Of a stretch of 8,937 bases of DNA, positions 1 through 6,197 are shown in pieces. This stretch comes from Actinomycetota bacterium (GTDB taxonomy: Bacteria > Actinomycetota > Thermoleophilia > RBG-16-64-13), in NCBI GenBank assembly GCA_003157225.1, contig PMIZ01000413.1, positions 1 through 8,937 on the forward strand, read 5' to 3'. A program made the position numbers and the translations under genes. The notes under the pieces are model-generated. The model was given only the letters and a program-made list of their open reading frames with translations. It was not told the DNA's origin and did no database searches. How positions within the stretch are numbered: the first letter of the stretch is position 1; each line of letters opens with the position of its first letter.

Positions 1-81
1 GCCGTCGGCGAGAGGGCGGGCAGCAACCCTGAGTACGTCGGAGTCTGGGCCGACGCGACCAGGGAGTTCGGAACGTACTAG
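1..81 (+). CDS. C-terminal end of an upstream gene (partial, unidentified)
   Basis: The first reading frame is open from the window edge to a TAG at 79-81 and gives 26 residues ending in ATREFGTY. The composition (Gly, Ala, Glu, Asp, aromatic residues, GC-rich third positions) looks like real protein. The stop lies only 31 bases before the next start, which fits an operon continuing leftward. No family can be recognised from so short a tail. A five-residue SNPEY match to the HdrD-like protein encoded at 4911-6179 is probably chance. The frame of the following cupin is also open through this stretch, but its translation is rich in Ser, Arg, Thr and Pro and looks like a shadow. Confidence 0.5.
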   Translation, partial: AVGERAGSNPEYVGVWADATREFGTY

Positions 82-99
82 GCAGGTACCGGGACCGAA

Positions 100-105
100 A
101 AGGAG
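100..105 (+). promoter_or_regulatory. Ribosome binding site of the cupin gene
   Basis: AAGGAG lies 7 bases upstream of the ATG at 113. It fixes the start of the cupin gene even though the frame stays open further upstream. Confidence 0.6.
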
Positions 106-112
106 TGCCACC

Positions 113-529
113 ATGGGAGTCTACGACAAATGGTTTGCTAATAACCCCATCGTTCCTGGCAAGTTCGGCGACCGGCTGATCTACTTCGCCCGTGAGCACG
201 TGGGCGAGAAGAACTACTCCGTCCTCTGGAACTGCATCACGGAGCCCTTGCTCATGGTGAGCGATCCCCACACCCATGACTTCGACCAGTTCCTCCATTT
301 CTTCAATGCCGATTCGCTGCATATCGCGGATTTCCCGGCCGACGTGGAGATCACGCTGGGAGAGGAGCTGGAGAAGCACATCATCACCGAGCCGACTGTG
401 CTCCATATCCCTGCCGGTCTGCTCCACGCCCCGCTCAACTTCAAGCGGGTCGACAAACCGGTGATCTTCATGAACGTGGCCTTAACTCCCCAATACATGA
501 AGCCGGGGGAACTGCACCCCAAGTCCTGA
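113..529 (+). CDS. Single-domain cupin protein
   Basis: A 138-residue small beta-barrel protein of the cupin superfamily, probably cytoplasmic: there is no signal peptide or membrane segment. Cupin motif 1 is seen as PHTHDFDQF at residues 52-60, with metal-ligand candidates His53 and His55; the usual Glu is replaced by Gln59 or an Asp nearby. Cupin motif 2 is textbook: P100-x-G102-x-x-H105-x-x-x-N109. Three histidines therefore remain as possible ligands for a mononuclear metal. Single-domain cupins of this kind serve as dioxygenases, isomerases, decarboxylases or plain binding proteins, so no reaction can be named. It lies 72 bases before a short-chain dehydrogenase and heads a redox operon, so a role in binding or converting the same small-molecule substrate is inferred. 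An oxygenase role seems unlikely if the setting is anaerobic, as the neighbours suggest. Confidence 0.85.
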   Translation: MGVYDKWFANNPIVPGKFGDRLIYFAREHVGEKNYSVLWNCITEPLLMVSDPHTHDFDQFLHFFNADSLHIADFPADVEITLGEELEKHIITEPTVLHIPAGLLHAPLNFKRVDKPVIFMNVALTPQYMKPGELHPKS

Positions 530-551
530 TCCTGAGAGACTCCAGTTTCTG

Positions 552-572
552 GTGCGCGTCGCGAGCGCGCAC
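552..572 (+). repeat. GC-rich hairpin between cupin and SDR genes
   Basis: GTGCGCG (552-558) and CGCGCAC (566-572) are perfect 7-bp inverted arms around a 7-base loop in the 72-base gap after the cupin stop. No T-run follows, so it is not a classical intrinsic terminator. It could tune mRNA stability or relative expression of the genes on either side, or be incidental in GC-rich DNA. Confidence 0.35.
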
Positions 573-590
573 GGCAGTACTGAGCGCTAC

Positions 591-597
591 AAGGAGG
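591..597 (+). promoter_or_regulatory. Ribosome binding site deciding a GTG start
   Basis: AAGGAGG lies 4 bases upstream of GTG 602. It supports the GTG over the in-frame TTG at 614 as the start of the short-chain dehydrogenase. The spacing is short, but similarly short spacings occur before the flavoprotein at 1631 and the iron-sulfur protein at 4911. Confidence 0.6.
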
Positions 598-601
598 CAG
601 A

Positions 602-1339
602 GTGGACCTGAAGTTGCAGGACAAGATCGCGCTGGTGACCGGGAGTGGTAGCCCGATCGGCTATGGTAGGGCGATCGCGCTCCAGTTGGCCGAGGAAGGC
701 TGCGATGTCGTCTGCGCGGACATCAACCTTGCGTGGGCGGAAGACACGGCGGCGGCGGTCAAGCGCCTTGGACGTAGGGCAAGAGCGGTCATGGCAAACG
801 TCACCGACCGCGCCTCGGTCGACGCCATGGTGCAGGACGCCGTCGAGCGCTTCGGCCGCATAGACATCCTGGTCAACAACGCAGGCGCGAGCAGCAAAGA
901 CAAGCCCTTCATGGAGAAGACCAAGTCCGACTGGGACCTGGACATCGGCGTCAATCTCTACGGGCAGATGAATGTTGCTCAGGCTGTCATCCCCTTCATG
1001 GCCGAGCAGAAGTACGGGCGGATCATCAACACGTCCGGGGGACAAGGTCTCCCGGCGATATCGAGCTACGGAGCGGCCAAGGCCGGGGTGGAGGCGTTCA
1101 CCCATTCGCTGGCTTTGGAGGTGGCGCCCCTGGGGATCATCGTCAATGGGATAGCGCCCGGTCTGGGTGAGACTGGACTGATCGCTCGCACCCCCGAAGA
1201 GCACAAGGAGGGATTCCGGCGAATGTCGGCGTTGCACAGGCTCTGCACGCCCCAGGACGTGGCCCCGGCGGTGGCTTTTCTGGCCTCCGACGTTTGCAGC
1301 TACATGGTAGGTCAATGGCTCAGACTCAGTACCTTCTAG
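602..1339 (+). CDS. Short-chain dehydrogenase/reductase (SDR), probably NAD-dependent
   Basis: A 245-residue classical SDR that interconverts an alcohol and a ketone using a nicotinamide cofactor in the cytosol. The nucleotide-binding motif is TGSGSPIGYG at residues 13-22, the variant in which SP replaces SG and the glycines are spread. Asp40 at the end of the second beta strand favours NAD(H) over NADP(H). NNAG sits at 92-95. The catalytic tetrad is complete: Asn118, Ser145, Tyr156 and Lys160 (SSYGAAK). The start is GTG 602, chosen from the Shine-Dalgarno site. The C-terminus stops at GQWLRLSTF, where family members normally end in a DGG-type tail a few residues later, so the protein is slightly short. 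It is followed after 13 bases by a ferredoxin gene. Family members include 3-oxoacyl-ACP reductases and many catabolic dehydrogenases; the operon setting favours catabolism, but the substrate is unknown. Confidence 0.9.
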   Translation: MDLKLQDKIALVTGSGSPIGYGRAIALQLAEEGCDVVCADINLAWAEDTAAAVKRLGRRARAVMANVTDRASVDAMVQDAVERFGRIDILVNNAGASSKDKPFMEKTKSDWDLDIGVNLYGQMNVAQAVIPFMAEQKYGRIINTSGGQGLPAISSYGAAKAGVEAFTHSLALEVAPLGIIVNGIAPGLGETGLIARTPEEHKEGFRRMSALHRLCTPQDVAPAVAFLASDVCSYMVGQWLRLSTF

Positions 1340-1352
1340 AGGAGCGACGAGC

Positions 1353-1574
1353 ATGGCTATTCGCAACTTCCACTCCGAGAAATGCTCCGGGTGCGGCAAC
1401 TGCGTCGCTGCCTGCCCGATGGACGTCCTGCGCATGGATGAGGACGAGAACAGGGCGGTAGTGCGATACCCCCAAGACTGTGTGGCCTGCTGGGGATGTG
1501 AATCGTTCTGCCCCGAAGGCTGTTTCGATATCTCCCCCGAGCGTGCCCGGGGCGAACTGGTATCGCCGTACTAG
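1353..1574 (+). CDS. 2x[4Fe-4S] dicluster ferredoxin, AprB/FdxA-like
   Basis: A 73-residue electron carrier. Cluster I ligands are C11, C14, C17 and C21 followed by Pro; cluster II ligands are C43, C46, C49 and C53 followed by Pro. Canonically, the fourth Cys of each motif completes the other cluster. An extra Cys57 follows the second motif. The 21 residues between the motifs are longer than in clostridial ferredoxins, which resembles AprB-like proteins, but the long C-terminal tail of true AprB is absent. A good Shine-Dalgarno (AGAGGAG, ending 8 bases before the ATG) supports the start. The AprA/FrdA-like flavoprotein gene follows after 56 bases. In APS reductase and similar enzymes a small dicluster ferredoxin subunit shuttles electrons to or from such a flavoprotein, so the two probably form a complex; this is inference from context. 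Confidence 0.92.
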   Translation: MAIRNFHSEKCSGCGNCVAACPMDVLRMDEDENRAVVRYPQDCVACWGCESFCPEGCFDISPERARGELVSPY

Positions 1575-1630
1575 GAGCCTTTGGCCCTCGCCAGACTGCG
1601 TTCCGCTATGGATGAAGTGGAGAGGACAGT

Positions 1631-3325
1631 ATGAAAGAGTCGGGTCCGACGCGAACAGTAGTCACCAGCGACGTGCTGGTGCTCGGTGCGGGCGGTGCGG
1701 GAATGTGCGCTGCCCTCAAAGCCAGGGAGAGCGGCGCAGACGTGCTGATGATCGACAAATGCGGCATCGGCTGGAACGGACAAGTTCCCATCGGCGGGGG
1801 GATCCTCGCGTATGTCTATCCGTCGTATGCCGACCAGTGGGCGGACAAGGTCACAAGGGACAGTCACTTCTTCAACAACCAGGACTGGACCTATGCATTC
1901 GGCAAGCAGATGCACCAGTCCACGATGGACCTTGCCGATCTGGGCGTGACCTTCCTGAAGAAGGACGGGGAGATAGACGTACTCACCTGGGGGCCCAACA
2001 TCCACGTCACGCTCTTCGATGCGCCCCAGTCGCTGGTGGCTCTGAGGCGGACCGCGGCCGCCCGTGGTGTCAGGATGATGGACAAGATATTCGCCATCGA
2101 CCTGCTGAAGAGCGGCGACCGAGTGGTGGGCGCCGTCGCCTTGGGGCTCGTTGATGGGCGGATCTACGAGTTCAGCGCCAAAGCCACGATCGTGGCCACC
2201 GGCAACTGCGGGTATCAGCACGAGAAGACCTATTGCTCGGTGCAGGGCGAGGGACCTGCGATGGGGTACCGGGCCGGGGCGCAGATCACGAACGCCGAGT
2301 TCAACAGCATGTACGTGTGGGGCATCAAGCTTCTTGGCAAGGAGCTCATGGGGATCCACTTCTATCTATATCTGGAGAATGCCCGTGGCGAGAAGATCAT
2401 GGGCAAGCACTATCCGGAACTGATGGTGGGTGAGCACGCGGTCCTGACCTTCGATCCGAGGGTCATCGATGCCATGTACAAGGAGGTCAAGGCCGGTCTG
2501 GGCCCGATCTATCTGAACTTGAACGGGCTGACGTCCGCCGAGATAGCCGGACTGTGCGAGGAATTCGTCGAAGACCTGTCCCACATCATGGCGAACGACA
2601 CGATGCTGCTCCTCAGGGAGAAGGCCGGCGTCGACCCGTCGAAGGAGAAGCTGGAGATGTGGCCGAGGCTTCTCTACACGGGCGGCGGTCTCCGGATAGA
2701 CATGCGCTGCAGGACGACGGTGCCGGGCCTTTGGGCGGCCGGCGGCGCGTGTAGCAATCAGTGGACCAACGGGGGCGGCAGTCAAGCGGGCCTGGGAGTC
2801 CAGTCCGCGGCGGTGACCGGGTTCGTCGCCGGAGAAGACGCGGCAACGTACGCGCTCGGCAACGAGCGCCAAGATATCGATGCGGCCTATGCCGAGTGGG
2901 TCATCTCCAGGGTACTGGCCCCGATGGACCGTCCGGGCGAAGTCGATGCCTCCGACATAACGTTCAGGGTCCATGAGGCGATCGTTCCAATGCAGTACAA
3001 CCGCGTCCGCGAGGCCCGTAGAATGAACGAGGCGCTGGGCATCCTGCGGAACGCCAGGGAGAGGCTGCAGGTAGTCGGCGCCGCCGACTTCCACGACCTG
3101 GCCCGCTATCACTCCGCGGAGAGCATGCTGATGGCCGCGGAATTCACTTATTCGGCGGCTCTCGCGCGAGAGGAGAGCCGAAGCCAGCATTTCCGAGAGG
3201 ACTTCCCCGCCCGGGACGACAAGAACTGGTTCAAGTGGTTGAACATCGAGCAGCAGGATGGCAGCCCGAAGGTTTCCACCATGCCGGTCCCGCTGCATGA
3301 CTATCGCCTACAGCCCAACCCGTGA
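1631..3325 (+). CDS. AprA/FrdA-like FAD-dependent oxidoreductase (flavoprotein subunit)
   Basis: A 564-residue flavoprotein of the succinate dehydrogenase/fumarate reductase/APS reductase family. The N-terminal FAD motif is VLGAGGAGMCAAL at 17-29 (GxGxxG), with a second FAD segment TIVATGNCGY at 186-195, a PGLWAAGGACSN segment at 365-376 and the C-terminal helical domain signature REESRSQHFREDFPARDD at 513-530. The His that carries covalent FAD in SdhA/FrdA is missing: the region reads GWNGQVPIGGG at 47-57, so FAD is probably non-covalent as in AprA. The substrate-site segment expected as QFHPT is EFNSMYVW at 223-230, so fumarate/succinate chemistry is unlikely. The start has GGAGAGGA 4 bases upstream. 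Gene order puts it directly after a dicluster ferredoxin, as in AprBA-like modules. The true substrate is unknown; a 2-electron C-C or C-S redox reaction is plausible. Confidence 0.88.
   Translation: MKESGPTRTVVTSDVLVLGAGGAGMCAALKARESGADVLMIDKCGIGWNGQVPIGGGILAYVYPSYADQWADKVTRDSHFFNNQDWTYAFGKQMHQSTMDLADLGVTFLKKDGEIDVLTWGPNIHVTLFDAPQSLVALRRTAAARGVRMMDKIFAIDLLKSGDRVVGAVALGLVDGRIYEFSAKATIVATGNCGYQHEKTYCSVQGEGPAMGYRAGAQITNAEFNSMYVWGIKLLGKELMGIHFYLYLENARGEKIMGKHYPELMVGEHAVLTFDPRVIDAMYKEVKAGLGPIYLNLNGLTSAEIAGLCEEFVEDLSHIMANDTMLLLREKAGVDPSKEKLEMWPRLLYTGGGLRIDMRCRTTVPGLWAAGGACSNQWTNGGGSQAGLGVQSAAVTGFVAGEDAATYALGNERQDIDAAYAEWVISRVLAPMDRPGEVDASDITFRVHEAIVPMQYNRVREARRMNEALGILRNARERLQVVGAADFHDLARYHSAESMLMAAEFTYSAALAREESRSQHFREDFPARDDKNWFKWLNIEQQDGSPKVSTMPVPLHDYRLQPNP
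3159..3172. repeat. 14-bp perfect palindrome nested in a hairpin, inside a CDS
   Basis: CTCTCGCGCGAGAG is its own reverse complement. It overlaps a second pairing, CGGCTCTC (3156-3163) with GAGAGCCG (3173-3180), so two alternative hairpins are possible. It lies in codons for the conserved C-terminal segment ALAREESRS of the flavoprotein. Codon constraint in GC-rich DNA may explain it fully. Confidence 0.4.
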
Positions 3326-3370
3326 TCGATCCACGAGCGGGGCTTCATCGAGCCAAACTGACCAAGACCG

Positions 3371-3379
3371 AGGAGGAGG
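3371..3379 (+). promoter_or_regulatory. Ribosome binding site of the first GlcD-type gene
   Basis: AGGAGGAGG lies 13 bases before ATG 3393. This is longer than usual but the strongest candidate in the gap. It argues for a start at 3393 rather than the in-frame ATG codons at 3258 and 3297, which overlap the upstream gene and lack such a site. Confidence 0.5.
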
Positions 3380-3392
3380 CAAAGAAGAGACG

Positions 3393-4859
3393 ATGATCGC
3401 AAAACAGAAGCTAGCAGAGATAGTGGGGGGTGCGAACGTCAGCGACGACGCGTTGACGCTCGACGCGTACTCCAAGGACATGAGCTTCGTGAACCAGATG
3501 AGGCCGGCGTACGTAGTCGAGCCCCACAGTGCTGGCGAGGTGAAGCAGCTGGTCGGAATCGCCAACGAAACCCTCACTCCTCTGGTGCCGGTGAGTTCCG
3601 GTGCGCCCCATTTCCGGGGCGATACGGTTCCGAGCACCGGGGGGACCGTCATCGTGGATCTCAGCGGCATGAAGAAGATTGTCTTCGTGGACCGGCCGCG
3701 CCGAGTCGCCATGGTCGAGCCCGGCGTGACGTTCGGCGAGCTGATCCCGGCCGCGGAGAAGGAGGGAATCAGGCTCAACCTGCCCCTGCTTCCAAGGAGC
3801 ACCAAGAGCGTAGTCGGCAGTCTCCTTGATAGAGAACCGGTAGTGATGCCCAAGTATCAGTGGGACATCTCCGACCCGGTGGCGTGCCTCGAGGTGATCT
3901 TCGGGACCGGCGACGATTTTCGCACCGGACAGGCTGCCGGTCCGGGCACCGTCGAGGAGCAATGGGCCGTTGGCGGCGTTCAGAAAGCGCCGTACGGGCC
4001 TCACGTGGCAGCCTGGCACCGGCTGGTCCAGGGCGCGCAGGGTACGATGGGTATCGTCACCTGGGCCTCGCTGCGTTGCGAGCTGCTTCCCCGCGTGGAG
4101 GAGCCCTTCGTGGTGGGTTCCTCGCAGCTTGAACCGCTGCTGGAGATGGCTTCCTGGCTCATCAGACTGAGAATGGTGAACGAATGCTTTGTGCTCTCCG
4201 GCACCAATCTGGCGACCATATTCGCGGAGCAGTGGCCGGCGGATTACAAGCGCCTGAAGGCCGACCTACCATCGTGGATCCTCTTCTACAGCGTGGCCGG
4301 CTACGAGTACTACCCTGAGGAGAGAGTCAGCGTCTACGTCAACGACATCACCGCCCTCACGCAGCGCCTGGGGTTGCAGCCGGCCAGATCGGTCGGCGGT
4401 CTTTCCGCCCGCGACATGCTCAGAGCGGTCCAGGGTCCTTGCCCGGAACCCTACTGGAAACTCCGCGGCAGGGGAGGTTGTGAAGACGTCTTCTTCTTGG
4501 CCCAGAACGACAAGATCGGGGGCCTGGTCGAAACCATGTATGGCCTGGCCGGCAAGGCCGGCTATTCGATCTCCGACATGGGTGTCTATGTACAGCCGAT
4601 AGTGCAGGGGACCAGTTGCCACTGCGAGTTCAACCTGTTCTACGATCCCACCAAGCCGAACGAAGTTGATCAGGTCAAGAACCTCTCCGAGCTCGCCACC
4701 AAGGCCCTCATGGACGCCGGTGCGTTCTTCTCCAGACCCTATGGAGCGAGCACCAGGATGATCATGAATCGCGACGCGGCCACGCTTGATGTTCTCAAGA
4801 AGCTGAAGCAGGTCTTTGACCCCAACGATGTCATGAACCCAGGGAGACTGTGTCTCTAG
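3393..4859 (+). CDS. FAD-binding oxidoreductase, GlcD / vanillyl-alcohol-oxidase fold (first paralogue)
   Basis: A 488-residue flavoprotein with the PCMH-type FAD domain (FAD_binding_4) and a C-terminal substrate cap, like glycolate oxidase GlcD, D-lactate dehydrogenase and alkyl-DHAP synthase relatives. The pyrophosphate-binding loop lies at about residues 63-80 (PLVPVSSGAPHFRGD) and the second FAD contact is VEPGVTFGEL at 108-117. The isoalloxazine-side motif is intact: QGAQGTMGIVTWASLR at 213-228. The C-terminus FDPNDVMNPGRLCL (475-488) is the usual family ending. The reading frame is open back to 3258, but the first 45 residues would overlap the upstream gene and look unlike protein, so ATG 3393 is chosen. 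A GlcF/HdrD-like Fe-S gene follows after 51 bases and then a second GlcD-type gene, implying a GlcDEF-like complex that oxidises a hydroxy acid or similar substrate and passes electrons to Fe-S clusters. The substrate is not evident. Confidence 0.9.
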   Translation: MIAKQKLAEIVGGANVSDDALTLDAYSKDMSFVNQMRPAYVVEPHSAGEVKQLVGIANETLTPLVPVSSGAPHFRGDTVPSTGGTVIVDLSGMKKIVFVDRPRRVAMVEPGVTFGELIPAAEKEGIRLNLPLLPRSTKSVVGSLLDREPVVMPKYQWDISDPVACLEVIFGTGDDFRTGQAAGPGTVEEQWAVGGVQKAPYGPHVAAWHRLVQGAQGTMGIVTWASLRCELLPRVEEPFVVGSSQLEPLLEMASWLIRLRMVNECFVLSGTNLATIFAEQWPADYKRLKADLPSWILFYSVAGYEYYPEERVSVYVNDITALTQRLGLQPARSVGGLSARDMLRAVQGPCPEPYWKLRGRGGCEDVFFLAQNDKIGGLVETMYGLAGKAGYSISDMGVYVQPIVQGTSCHCEFNLFYDPTKPNEVDQVKNLSELATKALMDAGAFFSRPYGASTRMIMNRDAATLDVLKKLKQVFDPNDVMNPGRLCL

Positions 4860-4910
4860 CGGTGGAATAGCCGCGAGAGACGTAGTTCGGTAAGAGAAGG
4901 AAGGAGCGAA

Positions 4911-6179
4911 ATGGCATTAGAAGAGTATGCCGGCGATATGAACATGTGCTGCCGGTGCTCGGCGTGCAAGTTCATACCTCTACAAATGGTGAAAGGCTAC
5001 GAGCACGCCAACTCGTGCCCCAGCATATCCAGGTACAACTTCCATTTCTACTCGGGTAGCGGCCGACTCAACATGGGAGCACGGGGTCTGGACAAGGGGT
5101 TCGAATACACTCCCCGGTACCTTGATAGCGTCTACAACTGCCAGATGTGCGGCGCTTGTGATGTGTCGTGCAAGTACGGCATGGACATGGAGGTGCTCAG
5201 GCCCATCCAGGAGCTGCGCATCAAAGCGGTGGAGGATGGTCACGCTCATCCCGCCCTCGACAAGGTGGTGGAGAGGATGCGCAAACAGGGCACCATGGTG
5301 CCCGGCGGGCGAGGCGAACGCGGCGATTGGGCCGATGGATTGGGACTCGTTGACGCCACCAAGCAGAAGGTGGACGTTCTCTATCATGCAGGATGCCTGA
5401 CCAGCTACGACAAGGACCTGCAAGGGCTGGCCAAGGCCACGGCGTCGATACTGAGCAAGGCCGGTATCAAGTTCGGCATTGCCGGCAACTCCGAGACCTG
5501 CTGCGGCGGCCGCGCCTACGAGATGGGCTACCAGGCGGACTTCTTGGCCCAGGCGAAGAAGAGCATGGATGTCATCAAGCAATCCGGCGCGAAGACTCTC
5601 GTGACCAGCTGCGCGACGTGCTATCAGGTCTACAACGTCCTCTACGATCAGTTCGGTCTCAAGGGCGACCTGGAGGTGCTGCATATCAGTCAGCTGATCG
5701 CCAGTCTCATCGACAAGGGCAAGCTCAACCCGAAGAACAAGGTCGACCTGAGTGTCACCTATCACGACCCCTGCCATCTGGGCAGACTCGGAGAACCATG
5801 GATCCACTGGGAAGGGAAGAAGGTCCCAGGCGATCGCTTCATCTTCGAGCCGCAGAAGATCTACCGGCGTGGGGCCAAGGGGGTATACGAGCCTCCGCGC
5901 AAGGTGATCGCCAGTCTTCCTGGGGTGACCCTCACGGAGATGGACAGGATCAAGGAGTACGCGTGGTGTAGCGGCTCCTGCGGCGGGGTGACCGATTCCA
6001 ATCCCGAATACGCCGAATGGACAGCCAATGAGAGGATCGAGGAGGCTGTGTCCACCGGAGCCGAGGCAATCGTGACCGCCTCTCCCTGGAGCGAGAAGCT
6101 CTTCTCCGAGACCATCAAGAAGAACGGTGGCAGCCTCAAGGTCTATGACATCGTCGAACTGGTTGCCCAAGCCATATAG
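4911..6179 (+). CDS. GlcF/HdrD-like (Fe-S)-binding protein with two CCG domains
   Basis: A 422-residue soluble electron-transfer subunit. An N-terminal ferredoxin domain has C13, C16, C19 and C36 (with an adjacent extra C14) and C77, C80, C83 and C87. The first CCG domain is perfect: C162, 34 residues, C197-C198, 35 residues, C234-x-x-C237, which fits a noncubane [4Fe-4S] site as in HdrB/HdrD. The second is degenerate: C288 (HDPCH) is present, then C353-S354 with an additional C357, and S391-PW-S394 stands where CxxC belongs. A 30-residue insertion around 295-325 separates C288 from C353. There are no transmembrane helices, so it would reach the membrane only through partners. AAGGAG sits 4 bases before the ATG. 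It lies between two GlcD-type flavoprotein genes, and in GlcDEF the GlcF subunit receives electrons from the flavoproteins; the same role is inferred here. Confidence 0.9.
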   Translation: MALEEYAGDMNMCCRCSACKFIPLQMVKGYEHANSCPSISRYNFHFYSGSGRLNMGARGLDKGFEYTPRYLDSVYNCQMCGACDVSCKYGMDMEVLRPIQELRIKAVEDGHAHPALDKVVERMRKQGTMVPGGRGERGDWADGLGLVDATKQKVDVLYHAGCLTSYDKDLQGLAKATASILSKAGIKFGIAGNSETCCGGRAYEMGYQADFLAQAKKSMDVIKQSGAKTLVTSCATCYQVYNVLYDQFGLKGDLEVLHISQLIASLIDKGKLNPKNKVDLSVTYHDPCHLGRLGEPWIHWEGKKVPGDRFIFEPQKIYRRGAKGVYEPPRKVIASLPGVTLTEMDRIKEYAWCSGSCGGVTDSNPEYAEWTANERIEEAVSTGAEAIVTASPWSEKLFSETIKKNGGSLKVYDIVELVAQAI

Positions 6180-6180
6180 G

Positions 6181-6188
6181 AAGGAGGG
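6181..6188 (+). promoter_or_regulatory. Ribosome binding site deciding a TTG start
   Basis: AAGGAGGG starts two bases after the stop codon of the Fe-S gene and lies 9 bases before TTG 6198. The position makes TTG the best start for the second GlcD-type gene and implies tight translational coupling. Confidence 0.6.
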
Positions 6189-6197
6189 CGATACATC

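Noticed and set aside
1..81. SNPEY in the leftmost gene tail as evidence of a second HdrD-like paralogue
   Set aside because: Only five residues match the sequence near residue 363 of the HdrD-like protein, and the flanking residues, lack of cysteines and distance to the stop do not align.
1..112. Promoter for the operon upstream of the cupin
   Set aside because: No convincing -35/-10 pair was seen, and the upstream gene ends only 31 bases before the cupin start. The promoter is probably further left, outside the window.
587..1435. Long - strand open frame of 282 codons opposite the SDR and ferredoxin genes
   Set aside because: It is antisense to two genes with complete family motifs, and its translation is rich in Arg, His, Gly and Pro with no recognisable domain; this is a GC-rich shadow.
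3258..3392. N-terminal extension of the first GlcD-type protein from ATG 3258
   Set aside because: It would overlap the end of the AprA-like gene by 68 bases, has low-complexity Ser/Arg content and has no good ribosome site. ATG 3393 starts the recognisable domain.
4980..6170. Long - strand open frame of 396 codons opposite the HdrD-like gene
   Set aside because: It mirrors the codon structure of the Fe-S gene, which has all expected cysteine motifs on the + strand. The - strand product shows no domain.
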